Position numbers and translations under genes: made by a program
The notes under the pieces: generated by a model
What the model saw: the letters and a program-made list of their open reading frames with translations, nothing else
Told to the model about the DNA's origin: nothing
Database searches by the model: none
Part shown: in pieces, positions 49,419 through 57,509 of the stretch
Layout: every line of letters begins with the position of its first letter
Numbering within the stretch: position 1 is the stretch's first letter
NCBI GenBank assembly: GCA_964477195.1
Contig: CAYZCX010000005.1
Span: forward strand, 1-64,000
Direction: 5' to 3'
Length of the DNA: 64,000 nucleotides
Source of the DNA: JALRBM01 sp964477195
Lineage (GTDB): Bacteria > Patescibacteriota > Saccharimonadia > Saccharimonadales > Saccharimonadaceae

Positions 49419-49491
49419 CCAGCAATTCATATAAAAAACCGAACTCGGCGAAACGTAGGTCAAGTGATAGAACTTACCCAGAAAAGCAACG

Positions 49492-49518
49492 AGGCCCTGC
49501 GAAAATATCGCAGGGCCT
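49492..49518. terminator. Bidirectional-type hairpin between 48882 and 49544 genes
   Basis: A perfect 10-bp stem (49492-49501 with 49509-49518) has a 7-nt AT-rich loop and lies between two convergent genes. Confidence 0.6.
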
Positions 49519-49543
49519 TCGTCGTCAGCAGGCAAGGAAACGG

Positions 49544-50107
49544 CTAGTACATGTAATCGGAACAGTAGTCATAGCCATAGGACTTAAACGGGTCATGAAA
49601 TTCAGCGTCAACATGATCGAAGGGATCATCCATCTCGTCGTACATGTACGTTTTTTGCGACCGGAAATCTCGGCACCAGTAACAATAGCGCATGCCGCCG
49701 CAAGACAGATACCACTTCGGCATGATCGGGTCGAAGACAAGGAACTGAAGCTTGGGATGCTCGTCGTTCTCACCTTCGTACCAGATCGGAAAAACTCGAC
49801 CCACACGCGCGTCCAGATCATCTGTAAAGGAGTCACCAGTTAGGTAATTCTCGCGAAGCAGATGAAGAGTCACGTCGATGCCTGTAAGCGAGCTGTAAGC
49901 CACGACACCCTTGTAGGCACCCTCCTTCTCCATCTTGGCCTCAGGCAGATGTACCTTTACCGTCTCATCCCGCGCCCGCGCTTTGCGAATCATCTTGAGG
50001 CTGAGCGGCGTGGCTATGTTAACTCTGCTTAAACTGCACTCGAAGTCGAATGCCGGCAGGCTACTGTCCTCGTCGAGCGTGTGCTCGAGGTCGTAAGACA
50101 TATCCAT
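49544..50107 (-). CDS. Orphan protein with Tyr/Asp/Cys-rich tail
   Basis: The 187-aa acidic protein has no signal peptide. The N-terminal part is beta-like; the C-terminus has SCGGMRYCYWCRDFR (three cysteines) and then a Tyr/Asp/Met/Phe-rich tail (YMYDEMDDPFDHVD, YGYDYCSDYMY). No family recognised. It has a consensus promoter (50141-50169) and TAGGAAAAGAGA before the ATG. Confidence 0.6.
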   Translation of the reverse strand: MDMSYDLEHTLDEDSSLPAFDFECSLSRVNIATPLSLKMIRKARARDETVKVHLPEAKMEKEGAYKGVVAYSSLTGIDVTLHLLRENYLTGDSFTDDLDARVGRVFPIWYEGENDEHPKLQFLVFDPIMPKWYLSCGGMRYCYWCRDFRSQKTYMYDEMDDPFDHVDAEFHDPFKSYGYDYCSDYMY

Positions 50108-50140
50108 TCTCTTTTCCTAGCAGGAACTGACAACCTATAT

Positions 50141-50169
50141 ATTATACAACTAATACATCGTTAAGTCAA
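50141..50169 (-). promoter_or_regulatory. Consensus promoter of the 49544 gene
   Basis: Minus-strand TTGACT (50169-50164), 17 nt and TATAAT (50146-50141). Confidence 0.75.
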
Positions 50170-50250
50170 TTATTATGCGCCTCTGCCTGTGACATAGTTG
50201 TAGCGACGAAGTTCTAGAAAGAGGTGAGGTGCGGTAGGTTTTTTATACTT

Positions 50251-50562
50251 TTATGATTTCAGCTCGACGCAGATCGTTTGTACTTCCGTATTGCCGATAT
50301 TCTCAACGGCATGTGAGCTCTCGGGCGCAGGAATGACCTGACCTGCGGTGAGGTCAACATCCATTACCGAACCATCAGCACCAATCAGACGAAGTGCGCC
50401 TGGCTTTATAATATAGTTGATATTCTCCGGATTTTTATGCATACCAACCTTATCACCAGGCTTAACGGTCACCTCGAGCATGCGTATGTGGTCATTTTCA
50501 AAAATAACTTTATGTTGATCGGGCGCTATCGCCACTATGTCATCGTGATGAGAAGTGTTCAT
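50251..50562 (-). CDS. Cupin-domain protein
   Basis: This 103-aa single cupin barrel has the motif 1 region VTVKPGDKVGMHKNPENINYIIKPG, with His and Glu as possible metal ligands, and motif 2 PAPESSHAVENIGN. Small cupins of this type are often sugar isomerase-like or sensor proteins; no substrate can be inferred. GGAGAG precedes the ATG. Core-like codon use. Confidence 0.85.
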   Translation of the reverse strand: MNTSHHDDIVAIAPDQHKVIFENDHIRMLEVTVKPGDKVGMHKNPENINYIIKPGALRLIGADGSVMDVDLTAGQVIPAPESSHAVENIGNTEVQTICVELKS

Positions 50563-50607
50563 GTTACTCTCCGTTATTGTTAAACTTTATTCTATATAAT
50601 CAAGGGA

Positions 50608-50643
50608 TGTATGGCCAGCGGACTCTGAAGCCCACTGGCCATA
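50608..50643 (-). terminator. Hairpin after the 50655 gene
   Basis: ATGGCCAG and CTGGCCAT (plus inner GG/CC) form an imperfect stem downstream of the minus-strand gene. Confidence 0.5.
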
Positions 50644-50654
50644 ACAGCGCACCC

Positions 50655-51050
50655 TTACCCGGCGTACTCGACTTTACCATCACTGCGAACGATCCACCTG
50701 TCGGCGGACAACTTCACGGATAACACTTCGGTTAAATGCATAAACTCCTCCCACTTTTCCCATGTCGGCTCATCCATAACGACTGCACCGATGGGAGGGG
50801 AGAACCTCTGAAAATACTGGGTGATGAGCTGACTGACCAATTCATCGAGGTCATCTTTCGGCATGTTTGCAGTATTGCCGCGCTGCCGAGGGGTAAGATA
50901 TACGTCCATGAGAGTGGCTTCACTCCAGAGAAAATCTTCCGGATTCATCCGTGCGATTTTCAGAGCGATGCCTTCTTGTCTCATCTTGAGTTTGGCTGGT
51001 TCACACTGTTCGGGAGTAACGTCACCAAGCACAAGAAGTAGCTTCTCCAT
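50655..51050 (-). CDS. Orphan small protein
   Basis: The 131-aa cytosolic protein has an opening EKLLLVLGDVTPEQCEPAKLKMRQEGIALKI-like beta-alpha unit, suggesting a small Rossmann-like or ferredoxin-like fold, followed by helices. No family recognised. It has its own promoter (51093-51121), AAAGGA site and 3' hairpin. GC content is intermediate. Confidence 0.55.
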   Translation of the reverse strand: MEKLLLVLGDVTPEQCEPAKLKMRQEGIALKIARMNPEDFLWSEATLMDVYLTPRQRGNTANMPKDDLDELVSQLITQYFQRFSPPIGAVVMDEPTWEKWEEFMHLTEVLSVKLSADRWIVRSDGKVEYAG

Positions 51051-51092
51051 GATGAAATCCTTTGGTCACTAGGGGATGCTCTGCGACTATCT

Positions 51093-51121
51093 ACTATATC
51101 ATTGACATATTTCTTATACAA
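51093..51121 (-). promoter_or_regulatory. Promoter of the 50655 gene
   Basis: Minus-strand TTGTAT (51121-51116), 17 nt and TATAGT (51098-51093). Confidence 0.65.
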
Positions 51122-51180
51122 TATTCTAACTGTCTCGCAGTTTTAGTTCACAAGCATAATCGATACAGGAAATGATTCGT

Positions 51181-51225
51181 ACATTCGGGACAAGGCACAA
51201 AAACGACGCACCTTGTCCCGAATGT
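51181..51225 (-). terminator. Hairpin at the 3' end of the DUF218 gene
   Basis: A perfect 15-bp stem (51181-51195 with 51211-51225) reaches the first base of the stop codon of the minus-strand gene. Confidence 0.7.
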
Positions 51226-51842
51226 TACTGGTAATGCACCGGACAACTATGATGATCCTTGTTCAGCTGTGGCCACCTGGACTGCAGCGTGCCATCTTCT
51301 AACGACGGAAGCCGTACTGGAGAAATGTCGCCAGGCTCCATACCGATATCTTCGACGATACACTTAAGATCTCTGAGAAGACGTGCCTCGTTCTGTTCGT
51401 CACTCAGCCCATCATCACACGACCAATACTCGAACTGGATCGCATCACCAAAGATCATCTGCGCCAAAAATCGTACACGAGGCTCGAACCACCGACCAGC
51501 GACAATAGCGGCATGTCGAAGATTCGGAAACATCACCCTCGTAAATAGAAGATTCTCAGGCACACTTGTCGAGTAGGGCTCGAGCATAATATCGTTGTCT
51601 TGAATATCTCCATACGTCTCGAGCAGATACTCCTTCAGAATGACCGACTCGCGAAACTTTCGCAACTTCTCGTTCTTTGGCCAGTACCATCCCGAAGGAA
51701 TGATCACTGGCGCAACGCCACGATAATACAGCTGTGCGGCTAGATTCGCTCGAATCCTCGCCCCTTCTTGAATTTGTCCATTCTCATCCGGTTTGTGACC
51801 AAGCAGCAAAATTGCGCGCTCTACCTCTGAGTATGCATTCAC
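51225..51842 (-). CDS. DUF218/YdcF-like protein
   Basis: The 205-aa protein resembles the DUF218 alpha/beta fold: ILLLGHKPDENGQIQEGARIRANLAAQLYYRG with the family's Gly/Arg signature, then SVPENLLFTRVMF. There is no membrane anchor, unlike many DUF218 members. Family function is unclear (envelope biogenesis is often suggested). GTG 51842 lies 6 nt after TACACT (51849-51854 on the minus strand), a leaderless layout. Confidence 0.75.
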   Translation of the reverse strand: MNAYSEVERAILLLGHKPDENGQIQEGARIRANLAAQLYYRGVAPVIIPSGWYWPKNEKLRKFRESVILKEYLLETYGDIQDNDIMLEPYSTSVPENLLFTRVMFPNLRHAAIVAGRWFEPRVRFLAQMIFGDAIQFEYWSCDDGLSDEQNEARLLRDLKCIVEDIGMEPGDISPVRLPSLEDGTLQSRWPQLNKDHHSCPVHYQ

Positions 51843-51893
51843 TTATTCAGTGTACTGCATTATCTGATTCTAAAGCGCAGGAAAGCGTTCCGG

Positions 51894-52283
51894 TTAAGAT
51901 TTCAAGCAGTTGATATCAAGGCGATGGCCATCGAGATCACAGAATCCACGTGAATAAATGATTTCATCATCCATCGTTTCGCCTTCCGCAGTCGCACCAG
52001 CTGCAATAGCAGCATCAACCACCTTATCGACGGATTCGCGATCATCAAGCTGGATAGCGACGCTGACTTCGCGCACAGTACTAGTGTCAGCGACGTCTCT
52101 CAGCGCGTTCTCCTTGAAAAGATCTTGCCCCAGAAGGATAAGATGGATATTTTCATCAACCACGACAAATACAGCCTGATCGCCACTGTATTGTTCATTG
52201 ATCGAAAAACCTAAACTCGTATAAAAATCACGCGCTGCCGCTACATTTTTAACAGGTAAATTGACAAAAATGGCTTTGCTCAT
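51894..52283 (-). CDS. VOC/glyoxalase superfamily protein
   Basis: This 129-aa vicinal-oxygen-chelate protein consists of two beta-alpha-beta-beta-beta units (NLPVKNVAAARDFYTSLGF and the C-terminal GFCDLDGHRLDI). The metal-ligand pattern matches PhnB/glyoxalase-like proteins only partly, so the substrate is unknown. AAAGGAG precedes the ATG. Confidence 0.85.
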   Translation of the reverse strand: MSKAIFVNLPVKNVAAARDFYTSLGFSINEQYSGDQAVFVVVDENIHLILLGQDLFKENALRDVADTSTVREVSVAIQLDDRESVDKVVDAAIAAGATAEGETMDDEIIYSRGFCDLDGHRLDINCLKS

Positions 52284-52375
52284 ACTATTTCTCCTTTTTA
52301 GTAACTTATTTAAGCATAAGTATTATTATCCCATACTTATTGCGATAAATGATAGGGGCTTATAGCTTTTTGCAT

Positions 52376-53536
52376 CTACGACGAAACGTTACGCTTGAAG
52401 GCAATCGTTCGCGCCACAATATTTCTCCGAGAGAATTTTTCTATCGAAAGCTCGGTTTGTCTGGCATCTACGGGTATCCTCTCATCGATTTCTGCCACCC
52501 AACGATCCTGCCAATTAAGCGCCCACGCTAGCTCGCCCATTTGCCTAATTGTCGTATAGAGAGCCTCGGGATTCTTGGCAATAGACTCTACGATAGCAGC
52601 GGGTTCGCCATACGGCTTTTCCCAACCCGGTCGATCCGCCCAAAGATAGCCTTCGGTAAGCTCAAGTCGGCTATCCTCCGGAAGGAGAGCCTGTGTCTCG
52701 GCAATGCTAAAAGCGCCTTCTTTACCGCTATATAAATTGCGATTACGTCCCATAATAGAGCGAACAAAACCCGCTCGTGTCATATCTTTATTATGAGGGC
52801 CATAATTAATCTCACGCCAGCCCAACTGCTCGGCTATGCGAACTGCATAATGATCATTATCGGCAGCCTGACGAGTGCCAAAACGTCGGCTAGGATCACG
52901 GGCAAAGATTACTTCCTCGACCCACTCGGCATCGTCTCTCCCAATCAACGCACCCGAAAGTCCCTTTGCAGCAAGCTGACTATACGAAAGTTCAGGGTAT
53001 ACGTACTCAACATTTTGCGTCGCATCGTGTAGCTGCTCAAGAACTACCTGACGACGCGCCGGCTGAGGCAATCGGCAACGTAGCGTCCAGAGCTCCGGGT
53101 CACCATCTTCTGCTTTATAGATAGGATCGGGGCGTTCATGAAGTGCGTTAATAAATGAGACGATTTGCTCCACCTCTTCTGAAGGTACGGGATATTGCTC
53201 TGCGGAGTGATGCCAAAGGGCGCTCTCTTCCTCCCGCATAGTCTGCCGAGAGACAAGCCTTCCATCGGTCAGATGATACATATAGACACCACCCTCACTC
53301 GTATAGAAGCGCAGCAGAGGACCACCGTCTATACCCGTATCGTCATATTCGGTCGCACGTATACCCAATTGGACTTCATGCGTGCGCAGGCCATTAAGAG
53401 TGTTGTCCTGTGGAAATAGTCGAATAGCTTCAAGCATCGACGAACCCTCTATCGCGCAGTTGGGGTCTTTGAGGGTTTCTAGACGATTTTCTACAGCGCG
53501 GGCAAAGGGATGCGCAGAAAGTGATTCTCGTGTCAT
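52376..53536 (-). CDS. Hypothetical cytosolic protein
   Basis: The 386-aa protein reads from ATG 53536; an in-frame GTG at 53554 is possible. No signal peptide or membrane helix. It is rich in Glu, Arg and Trp with no recognised motif. The C-terminal half (GYLWADRPGWEKPYGEPAAIV, MGELAWALNWQDRWV) looks compactly folded. It is followed by core-like genes and has no terminator of its own. Unknown function. Confidence 0.6.
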   Translation of the reverse strand: MTRESLSAHPFARAVENRLETLKDPNCAIEGSSMLEAIRLFPQDNTLNGLRTHEVQLGIRATEYDDTGIDGGPLLRFYTSEGGVYMYHLTDGRLVSRQTMREEESALWHHSAEQYPVPSEEVEQIVSFINALHERPDPIYKAEDGDPELWTLRCRLPQPARRQVVLEQLHDATQNVEYVYPELSYSQLAAKGLSGALIGRDDAEWVEEVIFARDPSRRFGTRQAADNDHYAVRIAEQLGWREINYGPHNKDMTRAGFVRSIMGRNRNLYSGKEGAFSIAETQALLPEDSRLELTEGYLWADRPGWEKPYGEPAAIVESIAKNPEALYTTIRQMGELAWALNWQDRWVAEIDERIPVDARQTELSIEKFSRRNIVARTIAFKRNVSS

Positions 53537-53592
53537 ATTACACCATTTCAACACATTTTAATATGATACGCAAGACTGTTTACGAGACCTTA

Positions 53593-54027
53593 CTAAAGTT
53601 CTTCGGCCAGTTCTACAAGCAGACCTTCAGGGCCGCGCAAATAGCACATCTTGTAAACGTTTTGGTAATTATAAATATCAACAAAGATATCTAAACCTTT
53701 GGCTTTTAAGCCTTCTACAATTTGATCAATATCCTCCACCACGAGAGCAATATGCTTGTAGCCGTGTCCATACATAACCGACTCTTGCTGGATAGCCTTT
53801 TCTGCTGGATTTAGAAATTTTGTGAGTTCTAGCTTGGTTTGGCCGCCTGGTATTTCCAGAAAAACAACGCGTGAGCGTGCACCCTCCCTGCCAACAACCT
53901 TATCGAGCAATTCACTCTGTTCTTCAGCCTCGCCCTGGACAGTAAAGCCAAGGTCAACAAAGAATTGCCTTGCAGCCTTTAAATCATTTACGACAACACC
54001 GATATGATCAATACGTTTGAGCTTCAT
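53593..54027 (-). CDS. VOC/glyoxalase superfamily protein
   Basis: In this 144-aa protein the start KLKRIDHIGVVVNDLKAARQFFVDLGF and end YLRGPEGLLVELAEEL carry the typical His and Glu metal-ligand positions of glyoxalase I/methylmalonyl-CoA epimerase-like folds, with a second His in GHGYKHIALVV. Substrate unknown. The ATG is 6 nt after TAGACT (54039-54034). Confidence 0.9.
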   Translation of the reverse strand: MKLKRIDHIGVVVNDLKAARQFFVDLGFTVQGEAEEQSELLDKVVGREGARSRVVFLEIPGGQTKLELTKFLNPAEKAIQQESVMYGHGYKHIALVVEDIDQIVEGLKAKGLDIFVDIYNYQNVYKMCYLRGPEGLLVELAEEL

Positions 54028-54033
54028 ACACCC

Positions 54034-54063
54034 AGTCTAGAGTAGTCCTAACGGAGATGTCAA
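54034..54063 (-). promoter_or_regulatory. Leaderless promoter of the 53593 VOC gene
   Basis: Minus-strand TTGACA (54063-54058), 18 nt and TAGACT (54039-54034), then 6 nt to the ATG. Confidence 0.65.
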
Positions 54064-54102
54064 CGCGCTATCTCTTAAGCTAGTTCGAGTTTTTACTGCA
54101 TA

Positions 54103-54774
54103 CTAGATGGGATCGATAAGGCTAGGCTGGTCTGGTTTGGGGGAGTGCACGGCAGGACTTACCTCATAGATGGTCAACAGTTCCCTCGGGTAGGGACGGA
54201 GCATATCGTAGAGTGAGTTGGCGTCGGTAATCGTCGGATCAAGCCAACGCGCCTCGTCTTCAGGCTTGACAATAACAGGCATACGACCGTTAGCCTCGGG
54301 CATATCAGGAGTTGCTTGAGCGGTAATTATCGAGTAGGTGTCGTGAATCATGCCTTCTGGATCCTGCCACTGGCTATAGACGCCGGCATACGCAAGCAGT
54401 GGCTCGCCGTCCTTAGGCTGGGCATAGTAAGCTCGCTTTTTACCACTTCCATTCAGCAGATAAAATCCATTTGCTGGCACAAGACAACGACTCTCGCGCA
54501 CCGCGCGCTCCCAGCTGTGCCGCGAAAAGATATTCTCTGATGCGATATTAAACGTTTTGTAGCGAAATACTGAGTTCATATCCTTAGCACCTTTAGCAAC
54601 AAGACCCCACTTCATCAACTTGATGATACGTATACCCTTATCATTTACAATAACCGGAGCACTCATAGTAGGACTGTTGTTATAATGAGGCCTCACGCCT
54701 TTTGGCACGCCCCGAGTAAGTCCGAAGCGATTGCTTAACTTGGCTATATCGTACAGGGGATATCGAGAGATCAT
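54103..54774 (-). CDS. SRAP (YedK/HMCES) family protein without the catalytic Cys
   Basis: The 223-aa protein keeps the SRAP fold signatures: YNNSPTMSAPVI, KWGLVA, FNIASENIFSRHSWERAVRESRCLVPANGFYLL and GRMPVIV. SRAP enzymes cap abasic sites in single-stranded DNA through Cys2 exposed after removal of Met1. Here the start is MISRYPL, so Cys2 is Ile, and the active-site His two residues before RMP is Asn. The start is fixed by TATACT ending 6 nt before this ATG, so no alternative N-terminus restores the Cys. Confidence 0.88.
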   Translation of the reverse strand: MISRYPLYDIAKLSNRFGLTRGVPKGVRPHYNNSPTMSAPVIVNDKGIRIIKLMKWGLVAKGAKDMNSVFRYKTFNIASENIFSRHSWERAVRESRCLVPANGFYLLNGSGKKRAYYAQPKDGEPLLAYAGVYSQWQDPEGMIHDTYSIITAQATPDMPEANGRMPVIVKPEDEARWLDPTITDANSLYDMLRPYPRELLTIYEVSPAVHSPKPDQPSLIDPI

Positions 54775-54791
54775 TGCCTCAGTATAGCGTA

Positions 54792-55451
54792 TTATGGCTT
54801 CTTCGTTGACGCAGAAGGCAAGGAATCGACCAGTTCGATCAATTCCTTTCTATCACTTGACGACAAATGCTTAAATAACTGCGCCATCGTGAAAGCCGAT
54901 TGTGTCTTGCGTGCGATATATTGACCGACATACATGCCAGGAAGAAGTGCTAAAAAAGTCCCCGCAAATAGCACTGCGACCCCCATAATACTCCCTGGCG
55001 CAGATGTCGGAAAACTTCCGGTGATTATACTCACCTCAATGACCGCACCAAGAAAGGTGAGTATAATAATGAGCGGTTTGATCCAAAAATAATTCTTGTG
55101 TATCCGGTGGTAAAAGCGTATTGCGATAGGAGTCATCGTAAAAGCCATTACAAGGAGTGTCCCGAGAATAATTGACAGCCAGTCGTCGTTTGTTCGTCCA
55201 AAATACTGTACCAAAAGCGCCGTCACACCAAAAATTGCCAATGTCCACGATAGCTGGAGAACCGCCAAAGTATAAAGGAGCATCAAGGATGTCGGACGGT
55301 GAGTTTTGTTTTTAATGTCAAGCAATAGTTCATCACGCGCCACAAATTGATCACGCCATCTAATATAAAACCGCAAGGCAAGTACAAATATCCCTACAAT
55401 TATACTGGTAACAAGGCCACCGATAGCATTGGCAGTAATATCCTGAATCAT
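54792..55451 (-). CDS. Hypothetical membrane protein
   Basis: The 219-aa protein has five or six membrane helices (about 10-28, 55-80, 90-110, 120-140 and 147-170) and a soluble C-terminal tail (about 175-219, FTMAQLFKHLSSSDRKELIELV). CAGGAG before ATG 55451 decides the start over GTG 55457. No family recognised. The downstream SRAP gene has its own -10 box. Confidence 0.65.
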   Translation of the reverse strand: MIQDITANAIGGLVTSIIVGIFVLALRFYIRWRDQFVARDELLLDIKNKTHRPTSLMLLYTLAVLQLSWTLAIFGVTALLVQYFGRTNDDWLSIILGTLLVMAFTMTPIAIRFYHRIHKNYFWIKPLIIILTFLGAVIEVSIITGSFPTSAPGSIMGVAVLFAGTFLALLPGMYVGQYIARKTQSAFTMAQLFKHLSSSDRKELIELVDSLPSASTKKP

Positions 55452-55569
55452 GCACACTCCTGTTTAATATGATTTTATTATGAAAGAGAAAGTACTCAAT
55501 AGCAATGACTGATTATCCGAATACGCCCATTATGAAATACTTAAAACTCCCATTGGAGCCGATGAGTTT

Positions 55570-56079
55570 ATGCTATTATCCTCCCAATTTAGCGAAGCAT
55601 ATAGAGACGCACGACAAGGAGCACCCTGGTACGATAATGCGCTGTCACCCGAGGAAGCTCGTGACTACATGTTGCCCTTTACTGGGGAGTATGACTTTAC
55701 AACATTTGCCGCAGTTGACTCAAGCGAGCGTATTATTGGCGCACATGCCTTTTTCTCACTAAGTCTCAATGATCTTGAGCAGAAGCGTGGCGCAGCACTT
55801 CATGACTTTACCAAGCGAGAATATCAAGATAAACTGGCGGTGATTGCATGGGATCAAGAAATCTTCGTGAAACAAAAATACCAAGGCCTTGGTATAGCCA
55901 GGAATCTAGGGAAGTTAGCCTATAGGCATGTTACAGCGCAATACGAGAGCGGCATTATACTTCGACGAATACGGCAAGATAATATTGCATCAGTCAGAAT
56001 GAGCGACACTGCCGCCTTCGATCGTACGGGAGTCTATGATTATAATCCATCGTATGAGTACTGGTATAAGATTTTTTAA
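55570..56079 (+). CDS. GNAT-like acetyltransferase, N-terminus uncertain
   Basis: The 169-aa protein has an acetyl-CoA binding motif A, KQKYQGLGIARNLGKLAYRHV, preceded by AVIAWDQEIFV as in GNAT strand 4. The same frame stays open upstream to about 55513 and encodes sensible sequence (EILKTPIGADEF), but no ATG is found there; an ATG at 55506 is in another frame. Either ATG 55570 is the true start or a small indel separates the start from the frame. Confidence 0.7.
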   Translation: MLLSSQFSEAYRDARQGAPWYDNALSPEEARDYMLPFTGEYDFTTFAAVDSSERIIGAHAFFSLSLNDLEQKRGAALHDFTKREYQDKLAVIAWDQEIFVKQKYQGLGIARNLGKLAYRHVTAQYESGIILRRIRQDNIASVRMSDTAAFDRTGVYDYNPSYEYWYKIF

Positions 56080-56137
56080 ATAACGACACATTGGGGCTTA
56101 CCCTACGGGACAAAAGATATCTCCGGTAATTCTCTCT

Positions 56138-56172
56138 CGAGTGTGGCCGCGCGGTTGCAACGGCCACACTCG
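56138..56172 (-). terminator. Hairpin after the 56228 gene
   Basis: A perfect 12-bp stem, CGAGTGTGGCCG (56138-56149) with CGGCCACACTCG (56161-56172). Confidence 0.5.
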
Positions 56173-56227
56173 TACTACGAGAGTTGATCATCACCAGGGG
56201 TCGCCCGTGAATGATCGACAGGCAGGA

Positions 56228-57337
56228 TCAAGGATGCCAGGGTGCAGAGCTGGGACTTCCAGGGCACGACGTGTGGTTCGTGTCATTCATCTTCCCCTTG
56301 AAGCGCATCCACATGGTCTCATGGTCAACACCGTCATAGTTGCAGACGATGGCCTGGCTGCGGATGCTCCGCCCACTGATCACTGGATAATCACGAATGG
56401 CAGGAAACAGCTTGTTCTGAATTCCAGCGTGCGCGTAGCCGTTCACCGGGTGGTCGTAATCAGCCGTGTATTCGCCAGCAAGCACCATGAGGACATGATT
56501 CTTGTCACGCGCCAGCCAATCCGCCAACATCGCGGACTTGTTCGGGTAAGCCTTGTCGCATCCTCCGTTGTAGTAAGCGTCTTTGTTACCGGGATCGATC
56601 AGCAGGATGAAGTTCACAGCCTCCCAGCCCGATGGCCGCGCCGTCAGGTACATGATCGGCCCATTGCGACCCGAGCTCCAGCCAGCCAGCGTGGTAATGC
56701 GCTTGTTTGCCGGAGACTGCGGGACACTGTTGCTGGCGTTGCAGCCGGGCTGCCAGACCTTCTGGTCTAGTGTGACCGTCGCCGGTGAAGGCGCGCTCAC
56801 CCAGTTGTAGGCGCTGTCGAACGGCCAGCGATTCTTGTAAACCTTGATATCCGGCCCGTCGTACGGTGAATAGTACAGCGACCCACCGCCCGGAAGAGGC
56901 TGCGAACTGTCACACGGCGGCACACCGGGCGCCACTTGACCAGGACCCGTTCCGTCATTGACAAAATGGGCATTGATCCACCCCTGATTGGTACGACCGC
57001 CCGGAGCCGTTGGACGGCTCACATTGTTGGCCTTGTACCAAATGGTGTTACTGCCACCATCCCGCCGCGGCACGTTGGTGCCCCTGGACCAGCACTGAAG
57101 CTGCACGCGGTTGCCCGCATACACACCCCAACCGCTCACCCGACTGGTGTCATCCCAGTTGGGGCTGTTGCGGAAGTACACACCATCCGGCGTATACTCA
57201 GATGTATTCATCACCGAATACGTCGGTCCGGCTGCGATAGCCGGCGTGCTCACAGCAAGCAGTCCGCCGCCCACCATGACCAGTCCGGCCATGAGAATGA
57301 CGAACGGATGCCGCAGCCGCGCAAACAGTGCGCTCAT
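56228..57337 (-). CDS. Secreted protein with actinobacterial-type SH3-like domain
   Basis: The 369-aa protein has a Sec signal peptide (basic RLRHP, hydrophobic core, probable AIA-A cleavage near residue 35). Next is a domain (about 38-145; DGVYFRNSPNWDDTSRVSG, VQLQCWSRGTNV, NQGWINAHFVNDGT, APGVPPC) of a kind I recall mainly from secreted actinobacterial proteins. The C-terminal part (about 160-369) is rich in Tyr, Trp, Asp and Asn with four or more Cys; no enzyme motif was identified. Very GC-rich. A leader hairpin lies at 57369-57408 and GAGGTGAAGG before the ATG. Confidence 0.75.
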   Translation of the reverse strand: MSALFARLRHPFVILMAGLVMVGGGLLAVSTPAIAAGPTYSVMNTSEYTPDGVYFRNSPNWDDTSRVSGWGVYAGNRVQLQCWSRGTNVPRRDGGSNTIWYKANNVSRPTAPGGRTNQGWINAHFVNDGTGPGQVAPGVPPCDSSQPLPGGGSLYYSPYDGPDIKVYKNRWPFDSAYNWVSAPSPATVTLDQKVWQPGCNASNSVPQSPANKRITTLAGWSSGRNGPIMYLTARPSGWEAVNFILLIDPGNKDAYYNGGCDKAYPNKSAMLADWLARDKNHVLMVLAGEYTADYDHPVNGYAHAGIQNKLFPAIRDYPVISGRSIRSQAIVCNYDGVDHETMWMRFKGKMNDTNHTSCPGSPSSAPWHP

Positions 57338-57368
57338 GCCTTCACCTCAATTTCTCGTAGTAGGTTCG

Positions 57369-57408
57369 GCGCCTCGTGAAAAGCTCTGCTTGTAACAACG
57401 AGAGGCGC
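57369..57408 (-). promoter_or_regulatory. Leader hairpin of the secreted-protein gene
   Basis: GCGCCTC (57369-57375) pairs with GAGGCGC (57402-57408) in the 5' UTR, downstream of TATACT (about 57428-57423, minus strand). Confidence 0.45.
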
Positions 57409-57509
57409 TTCAATACATAATAGTATATTTCTGCACTTAAAAATAACATTCACAAACCTCGTCGCTGAAGCTGAGAGAAAGTTCATTAAAAATAAGTATA
57501 ATAGTAACT

